Shown here: in pieces, positions 17,143-26,853 of the stretch
Numbering within the stretch: position 1 is the stretch's first letter
How the letters are laid out: the number at the start of each line of letters is the position of its first letter
Origin: an uncultured Collinsella sp.
Lineage (GTDB): Bacteria > Actinomycetota > Coriobacteriia > Coriobacteriales > Coriobacteriaceae
Direction of reading: 5' to 3'
Length of the DNA: 57,648 nucleotides
NCBI GenBank assembly: GCA_958403395.1
Contig: CATXXF010000008.1
Coordinates: forward strand, 1 to 57,648
Translations under genes and position numbers: made by a program
The notes under the pieces: generated by a model
What the model was told of the DNA's origin: nothing
The model's database searches: none
The model's input: only the letters and a program-made list of their open reading frames with translations

Positions 17143-18009
17143 CTAGAGACCAGGTTCTCCAAGCAGGTTAACAATGTGATATGCGAGATAACTCTTCTCA
17201 GCATCGGTAACGACAACGTTATAGGTAGACGACAAGTGGGCGGCTATGGCGTCCGCGCACGAGAATGCGCACGGATACGCCGTTTCATCGATTCGGAACA
17301 GCGCGTCTCCGTTGATTTGCCCTGCCGTAGGATCGAGCGCTCGCTGTGCGAAAAACTGCAGGTGACGAACGAAACGTTCGTAAGGCAGCGAGGTGTCATC
17401 GAGGGTCGTAGCATAGCGCTTGGAAACAATCGCGAGCACGTCGCGAACAAGCTGGACCGAAACAATCAAACGATCGGAGCGTTGCGGCATGGTGGCGTTG
17501 ACGATATGCAGCGTAATGAAACCCTGCTCTTCTTCGCTCATCTGAATGCCCATATACTCCTTGATAATCTGCAGCGCACGGCCCGCAAGTGCATACTCCT
17601 TGCGATAGAACTGCTGGATCTCGAGCAGCAACGGATTCTCACAGGAGACGCCCTTGCGCTCGCGCTCCAAAGCAAGGCTGATATGGTCTGCGAGAGCAAT
17701 GAGAATCTTGTCGTTGATATCAACATTGAGCTCTCGACGGAGCATCTGAACAATGTCCTCGGCAATCACGAGGTTGACGGTGGGGATGGACTCCAAAAGA
17801 TGTGCCAAGCGGTCAATCGTACGCGAATCCTGAGAAGTTCCCTCCTGCAACGCGTAGGTCTTTTCGATCGACGCCTCGTCGATGGCATCGCCGGCATGAC
17901 GGCCAAAGCAGAGGCCTCGACCGATGACGATGAGCTCGGAGCCATCGTCCGAAGTGACCATTGCGACGTTGTTGTTAAAAACTCGCTTGATAACCACGGT
18001 ACCCACCAC
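17143..18009 (-). CDS. BglG/LicT-type transcriptional antiterminator
   Basis: Protein of 288 aa. It has an RNA-binding CAT domain (VIKRVFNNNVAMVTSDDGSE, GRGLCFGRHAGD; residues about 5-60) and two PTS regulation domains. PRD1 contains LADHISLAL and PRD2 contains EEQGFITLHIVN and EKSYLAYHIVN, with conserved histidines that PTS proteins phosphorylate. Such proteins bind an RNA hairpin in the operon leader to prevent termination when sugar is available. Starts: GTG at 18009, 18006 or 17997. Known CAT domains begin at about the last, where GGTGGG is 4 nt upstream, so 17997 is possible. It starts seven bases after EIIA. Confidence 0.88.
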   Translation of the reverse strand: MVGTVVIKRVFNNNVAMVTSDDGSELIVIGRGLCFGRHAGDAIDEASIEKTYALQEGTSQDSRTIDRLAHLLESIPTVNLVIAEDIVQMLRRELNVDINDKILIALADHISLALERERKGVSCENPLLLEIQQFYRKEYALAGRALQIIKEYMGIQMSEEEQGFITLHIVNATMPQRSDRLIVSVQLVRDVLAIVSKRYATTLDDTSLPYERFVRHLQFFAQRALDPTAGQINGDALFRIDETAYPCAFSCADAIAAHLSSTYNVVVTDAEKSYLAYHIVNLLGEPGL

Positions 18010-18015
18010 AAGAAT

Positions 18016-18528
18016 TTACTCGGAAAGCCAGACGACAGGCTCTTTAACAGCAACAGGGCCGGAAGCATGCTCACGAAGAGTCGAGTTCTCCGAGCGCTCG
18101 CACACGATAACGAAGACCGTGGGATCGAAGCCGGCGGCGCGGACCACGTCGAAATCGACCTCGACGAGGGGCTGGCCCGCGTCAACGTGATCACCCTGGG
18201 CAACAAGCGCATGGAAGCCCTTGCCCTCAAGTTTAACAGTGTCGATTCCGATATGCAGCATCACCTGAGCAGAGCTGTCGTCGGACATGATGCCCAGCGC
18301 GTGCTCAGTCGGAAACAGCGCCGCGACGGTGCCGGAAACAGGAGCGCACACCGTTCCCTCTTGGGGAACCACGGCAACGCCATCGCCCACTGCACGGCTG
18401 CTAAAAGCGGGGTCATTGGTATTTTCTAGATGAACAAGCTCGCCGGAAACGGGAGCGAGGATTTCGAACTCGGAAGTCGCAGTCGTCTGCTTATCCGAGC
18501 CACCCATTAGGCGAGAAAAGAAACCCAT
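18016..18528 (-). CDS. PTS EIIA component, glucose type
   Basis: Single-domain EIIA of 170 aa. It shows the Crr-type fold motifs: EILAPVSGELVHLE, GDGVAVVPQEGTVCAPVSGTVAALFPTEHALGI (first histidine) and VMLHIGIDTVKLEGKGF (phospho-accepting His). It carries phosphate from HPr to the EIIBC of the same operon and may also signal to the antiterminator between them. ATG 18528 (MGFFSRLMGGS) is preferred with AAGGGA 9 nt upstream over ATG 18546, which lacks a site. It is the first gene of the operon. Confidence 0.92.
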   Translation of the reverse strand: MGFFSRLMGGSDKQTTATSEFEILAPVSGELVHLENTNDPAFSSRAVGDGVAVVPQEGTVCAPVSGTVAALFPTEHALGIMSDDSSAQVMLHIGIDTVKLEGKGFHALVAQGDHVDAGQPLVEVDFDVVRAAGFDPTVFVIVCERSENSTLREHASGPVAVKEPVVWLSE

Positions 18529-18608
18529 GGTGACATGTCCCTTCATAAATATAGCCCAACCAAAATCAATCGAATGCGCCCATTGAGACGCTCGCGATCA
18601 AAGACTTT

Positions 18609-18641
18609 GGTTAGGCCCACGTCCGAGGGGACTCGATAACC
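18609..18641 (-). promoter_or_regulatory. Leader hairpin, candidate antiterminator target
   Basis: In the leader of the PTS operon GGTTA (18609-18613) pairs with TAACC (18637-18641), enclosing a CGAG/CTCG stem. LicT-type regulators bind a roughly 30-nt hairpin (RAT) in such leaders. The sequence does not match the classical RAT closely, so this is tentative. Confidence 0.3.
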
Positions 18642-18665
18642 TTCCGCATTTCTTTTACGGGGGTT

Positions 18666-18693
18666 ATTGTAGACAAGCCCAAAGCCGGAACAA
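18666..18693 (-). promoter_or_regulatory. Promoter of the PTS operon
   Basis: On the minus strand TTGTTC (18688-18693) and TACAAT (18666-18671) are separated by 16 bp, a good sigma-A promoter. It predicts a leader of about 130 nt before the EIIA start at 18528. Just upstream, ACGGTATTT occurs twice (near 18710 and 18731), a possible regulator or CRE-like direct repeat. Confidence 0.65.
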
Positions 18694-18747
18694 TCATTAT
18701 GACCGGCGAACGGTATTTTTTCTCCGATAAACGGTATTTATGCGGTA

Positions 18748-18855
18748 CTTAGGGACGTTCCTTTTCTGCCGGCACCCGGGGACACTCCTTGCTCTGGTGC
18801 ATTGGGGACAGGTTTGTTTGCACCAGGTCGGTGCAGATTAACCTGGCCCCATTGC
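18748..18855. repeat. Partial palindrome D followed by palindrome C, copy 1
   Basis: The gap 18694-18871 holds no gene. Bases 18748-18765 repeat the left arm of family D. Bases 18800-18854 are a complete family C unit of 55 nt: outer arms GGGGACAGGTT and AACCTGGCCCC, inner arms TGCACC and GGTGCA. A second C unit of the same length and layout is at 29975-30029. Both lie just after a gene end. Confidence 0.75.
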
Positions 18856-18871
18856 GCCAATTTCGTATGCG

Positions 18872-19633
18872 CTAGATGAAGAGCTCGCATTCCTTCCGCA
18901 CGACGCAAACCTTGCTCAGCATCTGGGAAACAGCGGATAGCTTGTTGGGATCAAGCTTGCGAGCGCCTCGCGGACATACGGCAATGCAGCGCATGCAGGA
19001 GATGCACGCCTCGCCAGCTGCTCGTTTGGGGTCACCCTTGTCGATAGCACAAACGGGGCACGCCGCGGCGCATGCACCGCAGGAGACGCAATCCTCTGTT
19101 GCCTCGGGTGCCATGCGGTGACCTCCGGCTTGTTTATAAGGACGGTTGCCGGGAATAGAGGGCTCGGACGTATCCTCAGCCAACAGCTTTTGCTGAATTT
19201 GCTGCGCAAACTCTGCGAGCTGCGCCTCATCCTGCGCATCCGGACGACCGGCAGCAAACTGTCGCGCAATGGAATGTTCTGCAATGGCCGCAACTGCCGC
19301 GATCACCCGGAATCCCGCATGCTTCGCAACGTCCTCCAGCTCTACGAGCGTGTCCTCAAACGCGCGGTTTCCGTATACACAAACCAAAACAGCCCGAGCC
19401 CCGTTGCCGCGCACCATGCCCAACCGGTCAGCCACCACAGCCGGGATTCTACCGGCATACGCCGGCACAGAGATTACGGCCACGTCGTCCTCAGTCATCG
19501 AGACAGCGCTGAAATCTAGCCCGCTATCGGTCAGATCGACGGTAACGGTATTCTTGCCCAGTGCCCCGGCCACAAGGCCAGACACCTTCCGCGTTCCACC
19601 CGTCGGACTAAACACAATTTCGAATACGCTCAT
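18872..19633 (-). CDS. EFR1-type flavodoxin-ferredoxin protein
   Basis: Protein of 253 aa. The N-terminal flavodoxin-like domain opens with FEIVFSPTGGTRKVS (phosphate loop) and continues to about residue 150. A linker follows, and then two 4Fe-4S motifs: CVSCGACAAACPVC (about 187) and CISCMRCIAVCP (about 217). It matches EFR1-family ferrodoxins, predicted electron carriers in anaerobes; partners are unknown. Start 19633 has GGGAGG 8 nt upstream. It stands alone between non-coding gaps, not in the neighbouring PTS operon. Confidence 0.87.
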   Translation of the reverse strand: MSVFEIVFSPTGGTRKVSGLVAGALGKNTVTVDLTDSGLDFSAVSMTEDDVAVISVPAYAGRIPAVVADRLGMVRGNGARAVLVCVYGNRAFEDTLVELEDVAKHAGFRVIAAVAAIAEHSIARQFAAGRPDAQDEAQLAEFAQQIQQKLLAEDTSEPSIPGNRPYKQAGGHRMAPEATEDCVSCGACAAACPVCAIDKGDPKRAAGEACISCMRCIAVCPRGARKLDPNKLSAVSQMLSKVCVVRKECELFI

Positions 19634-19773
19634 CGAGACACCCTCCCCTACGCCTGGCAACGCGTCAAGCCGCTTTCACATTCAGACAGAGTATACGGCG
19701 CATGGGGGGGAGCTCCCCGTTTTGGTGCGCTAGGCAGCCCGATACACCAACCCATACTGCCCGCCTTTTCGGT

Positions 19774-20082
19774 TTGCATAATTCCCGGTACAGATTGCAT
19801 ATATTTACTGGATACCGCCGCGTTCTCCTGAGGTACCCCATCCTGGCCCGTGCAAAAAACGGAGTATTCTGCAACGTGACCGCGCCAGCACCGCCGCGGG
19901 TGGGCAAAACTGTAGGGCGCCGTATCATTTTAAGTCCCGACATGGCGAGAATGACGCGCCCCTGCTCCGGAAAACGGCGAAATCTGACTCGGAACGCTCG
20001 CTAGGGATATCCGAAGGCCACCGTTGGCGACGTCGAATCATATGCAGACAACTCGAACTGCAGAATACTCCAAAAAATGCAC
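19774..20082. repeat. Element E, copy 2: conserved-spacing non-coding element
   Basis: The gap 19634-20255 contains no supportable gene. TTGCAT occurs at 19774 and 19795, GTGCAAAAAACGGAGTATTC at 19850-19869, and the inverted near-copy at 20063-20082. Spacings (21, 55, 213) match copy 1 at 1375-1684 (21, 55, 214). Similarity also covers the stretch before the 20-mer (CCCCA, two or three bases, then TGG before the GTGC), but is lost between the 20-mers. Confidence 0.65.
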
Positions 20083-20186
20083 GGCGCACCCCATAGGACC
20101 CATTGCTGCATGGCGAAAAATAGGTCCTCGGCATCCCCCAGATGCATTCCCGAGAACATCACGTTTGAATTAGCGATGGACACGGC

Positions 20187-20221
20187 AAACAAAAGGGCCC
20201 GAGCGTTGTTTGCTCGGGCCC
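20187..20221 (-). terminator. Terminator of the DEAD-box helicase gene
   Basis: GGGCCCGAGC (20195-20204) pairs with GCTCGGGCCC (20212-20221) around a 7-nt loop, and the minus strand then reads TTTTGTTTGC. It lies 35 bp after the helicase stop. Confidence 0.9.
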
Positions 20222-20255
20222 TTAGCTTGTCTCACGCTAGCGCGCGATGCGCATC

Positions 20256-22475
<2,220 letters not shown>

Positions 22476-22746
22476 ATGTTGTTGTTCCTTATCTGCACGC
22501 GCAATGGGCACGGCGTGCGGCCGCGCGGGCGTGCTTGGTAGTGCGCTAATACATACAAAAACAGGTGCGCACAGAGGGGACGTTGCTCAGCACGCTGGCG
22601 ATCGCTTTGGCAGCCCTATCACGCGCCGTCCAGACGCAGCAGCTCTAAGCGATGGAGCAGATTCGCCGCCGGTTAGTATACCCGCACTCCGTATGCCCCC
22701 ACGTAAACCACAGATGACGAGGCGGACGGGGCGGGCCTGGCCGATT

Positions 22747-22803
22747 GTCTCAATCTGTAACAGATGCAGGGCAAAACCGGGTCCAAATGTTACAGAACAA
22801 GAC
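22747..22803. repeat. PAL-80 unit, single copy
   Basis: In the gap 22476-22982, arm GTCTCAATCTGTAACA (22747-22762), 25 variable bases, then the inverted arm (22788-22803, more divergent: TGTTACAGAACAAGAC). It is the only isolated unit of the family and lies 180 bp upstream of the FHA gene. The rest of the gap shows no gene. A TATAAT at about 22870 could serve the FHA gene. Confidence 0.9.
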
Positions 22804-22982
22804 AGAGGGGGATTTCCGTCCAGTCCAAACCAAATCTCTCAGGCTTCCTGCAATTTCGAACATGTGGCCTATAATGTTGCTTTGGTTACGCTATATATTG
22901 CGCAGCCATTTAATACGTCGCCCACCGGGGGCCATTAATTCCTATCGCCATATTGGCTAGGAAGCAATCAAAGGAGGTATCC

Positions 22983-23945
22983 GTGGCAGCAGAGACGCCT
23001 TGCTCGGTCCTCTATAACGATATTCGCTCGTTCGGCGGTCTTAAACATCTCGAGATCGCCCGAATGCTTATCAATGGAAACTCTTATCTCGGCAGTACCC
23101 TGCTCGAGAAATGCTCTTCCAACCGCTCGTATCTCACCCGTTACATCGTCCATCGCAAGCCTGACCAGTGCGCGCCCGCCATCTACAGCGACTTTACCGT
23201 CACCACGCTCAACCTTTCCGCGGCAATCTGCAGCAAGCTCGGCGGCGGCGAGTCCGCCTATCGGGCAATCGCCGAGCACTATCGCGGTCCGGCCGCCAAC
23301 GAAATGATGTCGGCTCTCACCAGCTACAAGCTGGACAGCCGCCTATATGCAAATGCCCTCAATCGCATCGACAACTTTGACGGCAATACCGTGCGCGAGA
23401 AAAGCACGCTTTACCTTATGCTCTTTGTGGCAACGGGGGCGCTCGCCGATCCCGTTCAGGGCGTGGCCACCGTCGAGCGCTTTTGCGACAGCAAGACGGG
23501 CGGGCACTTTGGCACCACCGAAACTACCGTCGGACGTGGCTTTATGAGCAGCCTGGAGCAGCCGCGCACCGTCGCCCCCAACCTCGGTCTGCTCAGAACC
23601 CATGCCGACAACTGCGCCGACATGCAAATCCATCCCCTCACACGCGATCCGCGCGGCACCGTAATTGGTTCTTTGCCCAAAACCTCGCCCAGCATCACCG
23701 ATGTGGGCGCCGACGCATCGCGCGAGCATCTTCGCATTTGGCTTGAGGGTGAGCACTGGTACGCCCAGGGCCTTGGATCGACCAACGGCACGGTACTCGA
23801 ATCGGGTGCAGGCGACGGCGATATTGTGATTGAGCCGCCGCGCGACCAACGCGAGCCCGGCAAGATCTATCCCCCCGTGGAAATCGCCAACAGCGACAGG
23901 CTCCATCTGGGTCTCTACACGACATTCCTTGTCATTGTGGACTAG
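22983..23945 (+). CDS. FHA-domain protein
   Basis: Protein of 320 aa. The last 100 residues (about 220-320) form a forkhead-associated domain, a phosphothreonine-binding module: GTVIGSLPKTSPSI, the SREH signature in ASREHLRIWLEG, and LGSTNGTVLE. The N-terminal 200 residues are predicted alpha-helical and not recognised; they contain an LARMLINGNSYLGSTLLE-like helical pattern without a known motif. GTG 22983 is chosen because AAGGAGG ends 5 nt upstream. It directly precedes a Ser/Thr kinase gene on the same strand, so it is a likely reader of phosphorylation by that kinase. The pairing is inference. Confidence 0.82.
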   Translation: MAAETPCSVLYNDIRSFGGLKHLEIARMLINGNSYLGSTLLEKCSSNRSYLTRYIVHRKPDQCAPAIYSDFTVTTLNLSAAICSKLGGGESAYRAIAEHYRGPAANEMMSALTSYKLDSRLYANALNRIDNFDGNTVREKSTLYLMLFVATGALADPVQGVATVERFCDSKTGGHFGTTETTVGRGFMSSLEQPRTVAPNLGLLRTHADNCADMQIHPLTRDPRGTVIGSLPKTSPSITDVGADASREHLRIWLEGEHWYAQGLGSTNGTVLESGAGDGDIVIEPPRDQREPGKIYPPVEIANSDRLHLGLYTTFLVIVD

Positions 23946-23946
23946 C

Positions 23947-23985
23947 ACGGACGGCGATCGGAAGACGGTCGCCGTCCGTCTTTCG
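23947..23985 (+). terminator. Terminator after the FHA gene
   Basis: ACGGACGGCGA and TCGCCGTCCGT pair within 23947-23979, followed by CTTTCGTCTTCT. It begins two bases after the FHA stop and would partly separate it from the kinase gene. Confidence 0.7.
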
Positions 23986-24023
23986 TCTTCTACCTTCTGC
24001 GTCGTAAACGACAATACTCAGCG

Positions 24024-24084
24024 GTATACGTGGGCAGTGCGGCTATCATGGTGCTTTACCGATATCCGCACTGCTCACGTATAC
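24024..24084 (+). promoter_or_regulatory. Long hairpin in the leader of the kinase gene
   Basis: A 19-nt arm (24024-24042, GTATACGTGGGCAGTGCGG) pairs with 24066-24084 (CCGCACTGCTCACGTATAC) with one mismatch, around a 23-nt loop. It ends 32 bp before the kinase start codon. It could be an RNA structure, a terminator lacking a T tract, or a dimer-binding site. Confidence 0.6.
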
Positions 24085-24116
24085 GCGCGGCAACCCATGC
24101 CAGACAAAGGAACGCC

Positions 24117-26201
24117 ATGGATACTACCGATAGCGCCTATGGCGACAAACTCATCCGTCTTGACACGTTCGACACCGCCGTGGCGGTCGACCCCAGCGCC
24201 GAGGACGACGCCAAGCGTCGGTTTATGACGCTTATTCTCCAGACGGCCCACCGCAACAACGGCAACATCGGACACGTGCTGCGCGCGACCAACACGAGCG
24301 GCGAGGTCTTTGCCGTCAAGCTACTCAAGGACAACGCCATCCTTTCCGGCCAAGCCCCCGACCGCTCCGCCGAGCAATCGGCAGCGCACCTGGCCAGCAC
24401 CGCCGCGCTGTTCGAGGAGTACCGTCATCTGTGTACCGTCTCGCACCTGCGCGGATTTCCGCTCGTCTATGGCTACGGATTGTGCGAGGATGACCCTCTC
24501 ATCCTCATGGAGTGGGTCGAGGGCACCTCGCTCAAGCAGGCGCTGCCCCTGCTTCCGCACGACGCCTCGGGCGGGCTGACCACCCAGATGGTCGCCGCCG
24601 TCGGAAACGCCGTGCTTCGTGCGCTCTTGATGACCCAAGGCCTCGTGAATCCGGTCATCCATCGCGACCTGTCGCCTGCCAATATCATGTTCCGCACCAC
24701 TAGCCGAACGCTCGAGCAGCAGATTGCTGATTGTTCCTTTGACCCCTGCCTCATCGACATGGGCTCCGCGACCATGGCTCTCGGCGACGACACGATCACC
24801 CGGCGCGCCGACATCTGGCGTTTTGCCACGCCCGCATACGCCGCGCCCGAGATGCTCACGCAGGATATCGAAGGCATCGCGGCCCTTCGCCGTTCGCCGG
24901 CAATCGACGTCTATGCGCTTTCGAGCATTCTGTACCAGCTCTACAGCGGTCGCAAACCGTTTGACTTTGAGTCGACGGACGCCGCTGCAACCGGCTCGTT
25001 CTATCTCGTAAAGACCAAGACCAAGCCGGCACCGCTCGAGCCGCGCTGCGAGGGCGATGAGGCGCTCGTCCAGATCATCATGAAGGGTCTCTCAGTCGAG
25101 CAGTGCGATCGTCCCACCGAGCAGCAGATGCTCGAGGTGCTCTCGGCATACCTCACCGACGCCGAATCCGAAGGCCGCGAAGGTGCAGGAGACGAGGCCG
25201 CAATTGATATCGATTCTGGCACGCACCTTAAGGTCGACGTCGCCGGCGAGCGCGCACGAGAGATCCTGAATCAGGCCCGCCACGATGCCATGACCCGCCG
25301 CCGCTTTATTATCGGCGGCGCTATCGCAGCCGTTGCGGGGCTCAGCGTTATCGGGGCGGCAACCCATGGCTTTGGCATCCCCGACTACCTTGACGGCATC
25401 CGCGGTTCACTTGACGACTACACCTGGGATCAGCTGCAGGAGATTTCGCTCAAGATTAAGGCCGCCGAGACCCGTAGCGAGGCACGCGAGATTGCCAAGC
25501 GTTACCACCTGCTCGACGCTGATGGGCATATCCCCTATCCGTGCACCAAGCGTGTCACGCTCACCAACGGGCTGGAGGTCGGCGCGCAGCTTGTGGGCAT
25601 CCGTCACGATGAGCTTCTGGACGGTACGGGCAAGGCCGGGCTGACGTTTATGTTCGACGCGGGTATTGCCGAGCGCAACGCTGCAGCTGAACCGCCGAGC
25701 GCCGGCTGGGCAGATTGCGAGCTGCGGAAATGGCTCAACGGCGACGGCCTTAAGCTGCTGCCCAACGAGTTGCGCGCACTCATTAAAGGGGTCAAGAAGG
25801 TCTCGAACAATGTGGGCGCCGCCAACAGTGCATCGTGTCTGAGCGAGTTGCCCGCAACCCTTTGGCTGCCCGCCATGGTCGAGCTGTGCGGTACGCAACC
25901 GCCCGATTCGTTTGCCAAGGACTATCACTACCTGGCAGACATCTACAACGGCGAGGGCAAGGAGTATCAGTTCTTCCGCGAGCTCAAGGTGAGCCCGTAT
26001 TCCACGAACGAGACGATGGTCCGCCAGTGGAAGGGCAAGGACACCTGCTGGTGGGAGCGCACGGTGAGCCCCGACTCATCGGAGACCGAAGGCACGCTCT
26101 ACATAAACCGTGTGGGCCACGACGGCGACGTCTTTACGTACGCAACGCCTGCGGAAAAGCCAAACAAGCTAACCTGTGTGATTCCCGGGTTCTGTATCTA
26201 G
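24117..26201 (+). CDS. Transmembrane Ser/Thr protein kinase with C-terminal DUF6273-like domain
   Basis: Protein of 694 aa. The kinase domain (about 40-350) has the nucleotide Lys in VFAVKLL (68), catalytic loop HRDLSPANIM (about 181), a DMG replacing DFG in LIDMGSAT, and APE in AYAAPEML. Ser after HRDL, where Lys is usual, is also found in some bacterial kinases, so activity is plausible. A single membrane helix (about 394-418, FIIGGAIAAVAGLSVIGAAT) follows RRR, placing the kinase in the cytoplasm. The outer part (about 480-694) resembles DUF6273, with WADCELRKWLNGD, LPATLWLPA and CWWERTVSP. The domain may sense an external signal. ATG 24117 has AAGGA 6 nt upstream. Confidence 0.85.
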   Translation: MDTTDSAYGDKLIRLDTFDTAVAVDPSAEDDAKRRFMTLILQTAHRNNGNIGHVLRATNTSGEVFAVKLLKDNAILSGQAPDRSAEQSAAHLASTAALFEEYRHLCTVSHLRGFPLVYGYGLCEDDPLILMEWVEGTSLKQALPLLPHDASGGLTTQMVAAVGNAVLRALLMTQGLVNPVIHRDLSPANIMFRTTSRTLEQQIADCSFDPCLIDMGSATMALGDDTITRRADIWRFATPAYAAPEMLTQDIEGIAALRRSPAIDVYALSSILYQLYSGRKPFDFESTDAAATGSFYLVKTKTKPAPLEPRCEGDEALVQIIMKGLSVEQCDRPTEQQMLEVLSAYLTDAESEGREGAGDEAAIDIDSGTHLKVDVAGERAREILNQARHDAMTRRRFIIGGAIAAVAGLSVIGAATHGFGIPDYLDGIRGSLDDYTWDQLQEISLKIKAAETRSEAREIAKRYHLLDADGHIPYPCTKRVTLTNGLEVGAQLVGIRHDELLDGTGKAGLTFMFDAGIAERNAAAEPPSAGWADCELRKWLNGDGLKLLPNELRALIKGVKKVSNNVGAANSASCLSELPATLWLPAMVELCGTQPPDSFAKDYHYLADIYNGEGKEYQFFRELKVSPYSTNETMVRQWKGKDTCWWERTVSPDSSETEGTLYINRVGHDGDVFTYATPAEKPNKLTCVIPGFCI

Positions 26202-26243
26202 GCGGCGGGCGTCTTGCCGTGACGGGACCCCTCCCCGGCAGTT

Positions 26244-26701
26244 GTCTCGATTTGTAACACTAGCTCGGCAGATACAGGTCTAGATGCTACAGAACGAGAC
26301 AAACCCCAATCCCGCGAGACAACATCTCAATCCGTAACAGTAAGGGGTCAAAAACCTCTCTAGATGTTACAGATCAAGACATTTGAGTTGGCCGCGGACG
26401 GTCTGTCTCGATCTGTAACAGTAAGGGGTCATATTTCCCGCCAGATGTTACAGATTGAGACATTGAGTTTATTGCTGAAGGTTCGTCTCGATCTGTAACA
26501 TCTGGAATCCAAAAACCGGTCTAACTGTTACAGATGGAGACAAACTCAAACCTCTCAAAACAAAATCTCAATCTGTAACAGTTAGAGGTCATTTTCCCCG
26601 CTAGATGTTACAGATCGAGATATTGATTTGCCGCCGGAGAGTTTGTCTCATTCTGTAACAGCAGCTCGGCAAAAACTGGGCTAGATGTTACAGATTGAGA
26701 C
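26244..26701. repeat. PAL-80 array of six units
   Basis: The gap 26202-26853 is mostly repeat. Units start at 26244, 26324, 26405, 26485, 26565 and 26645, a period of 80, 81, 80, 80, 80. Each is a 16-bp arm (consensus GTCTCRATCTGTAACA), exactly 25 variable bases, and the inverted arm (TGTTACAGATYGAGAC). Linkers are 23 or 24 bases and start and end A/T-rich. No open reading frame is conserved through them. The array lies between the kinase stop and the copper-operon operator. Confidence 0.95.
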
Positions 26702-26775
26702 GAAGGGCGGGGATGGTGCACCAACCCGGCAGCCACCCTCATCTGTAGCGAAATGTCATACATTTCTTTCTGTAC

Positions 26776-26806
26776 TGGACACCCCCAGGGGGTATGGGTG
26801 TATAGT
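26776..26806 (+). promoter_or_regulatory. CsoR-type operator and promoter of the copper operon
   Basis: ACACCCCCAGGGGGTAT (26780-26796) is the G-tract palindrome typical of CsoR operators. TATAGT at 26801-26806 is a likely -10, with TGGACA (26776-26781) as -35 at 19 bp. The operator fills the spacer. csoR is the third gene downstream, giving copper-relieved autorepression. Confidence 0.75.
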
Positions 26807-26853
26807 ATCGGCAGGTTAACATTTCCGACACTACGTCACAGAAAGGAGAAGCC

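Noticed and set aside
18529..18665. Classical LicT RAT sequence in the PTS leader
   Set aside because: A hairpin is present but the standard RAT bases are not matched; kept only as a low-confidence feature.
26244..26701. PAL-80 array as a CRISPR array
   Set aside because: Arms alternate in orientation, both spacer classes are short (25 and 23-24), arms are only 16 bp and imperfect, and no cas gene is in the window.
26244..26701. PAL-80 units as integron attC sites
   Set aside because: Arms lack the GTTRRRY/RYYYAAC core pair, no cassette genes lie between units, and no integrase of that type is present.
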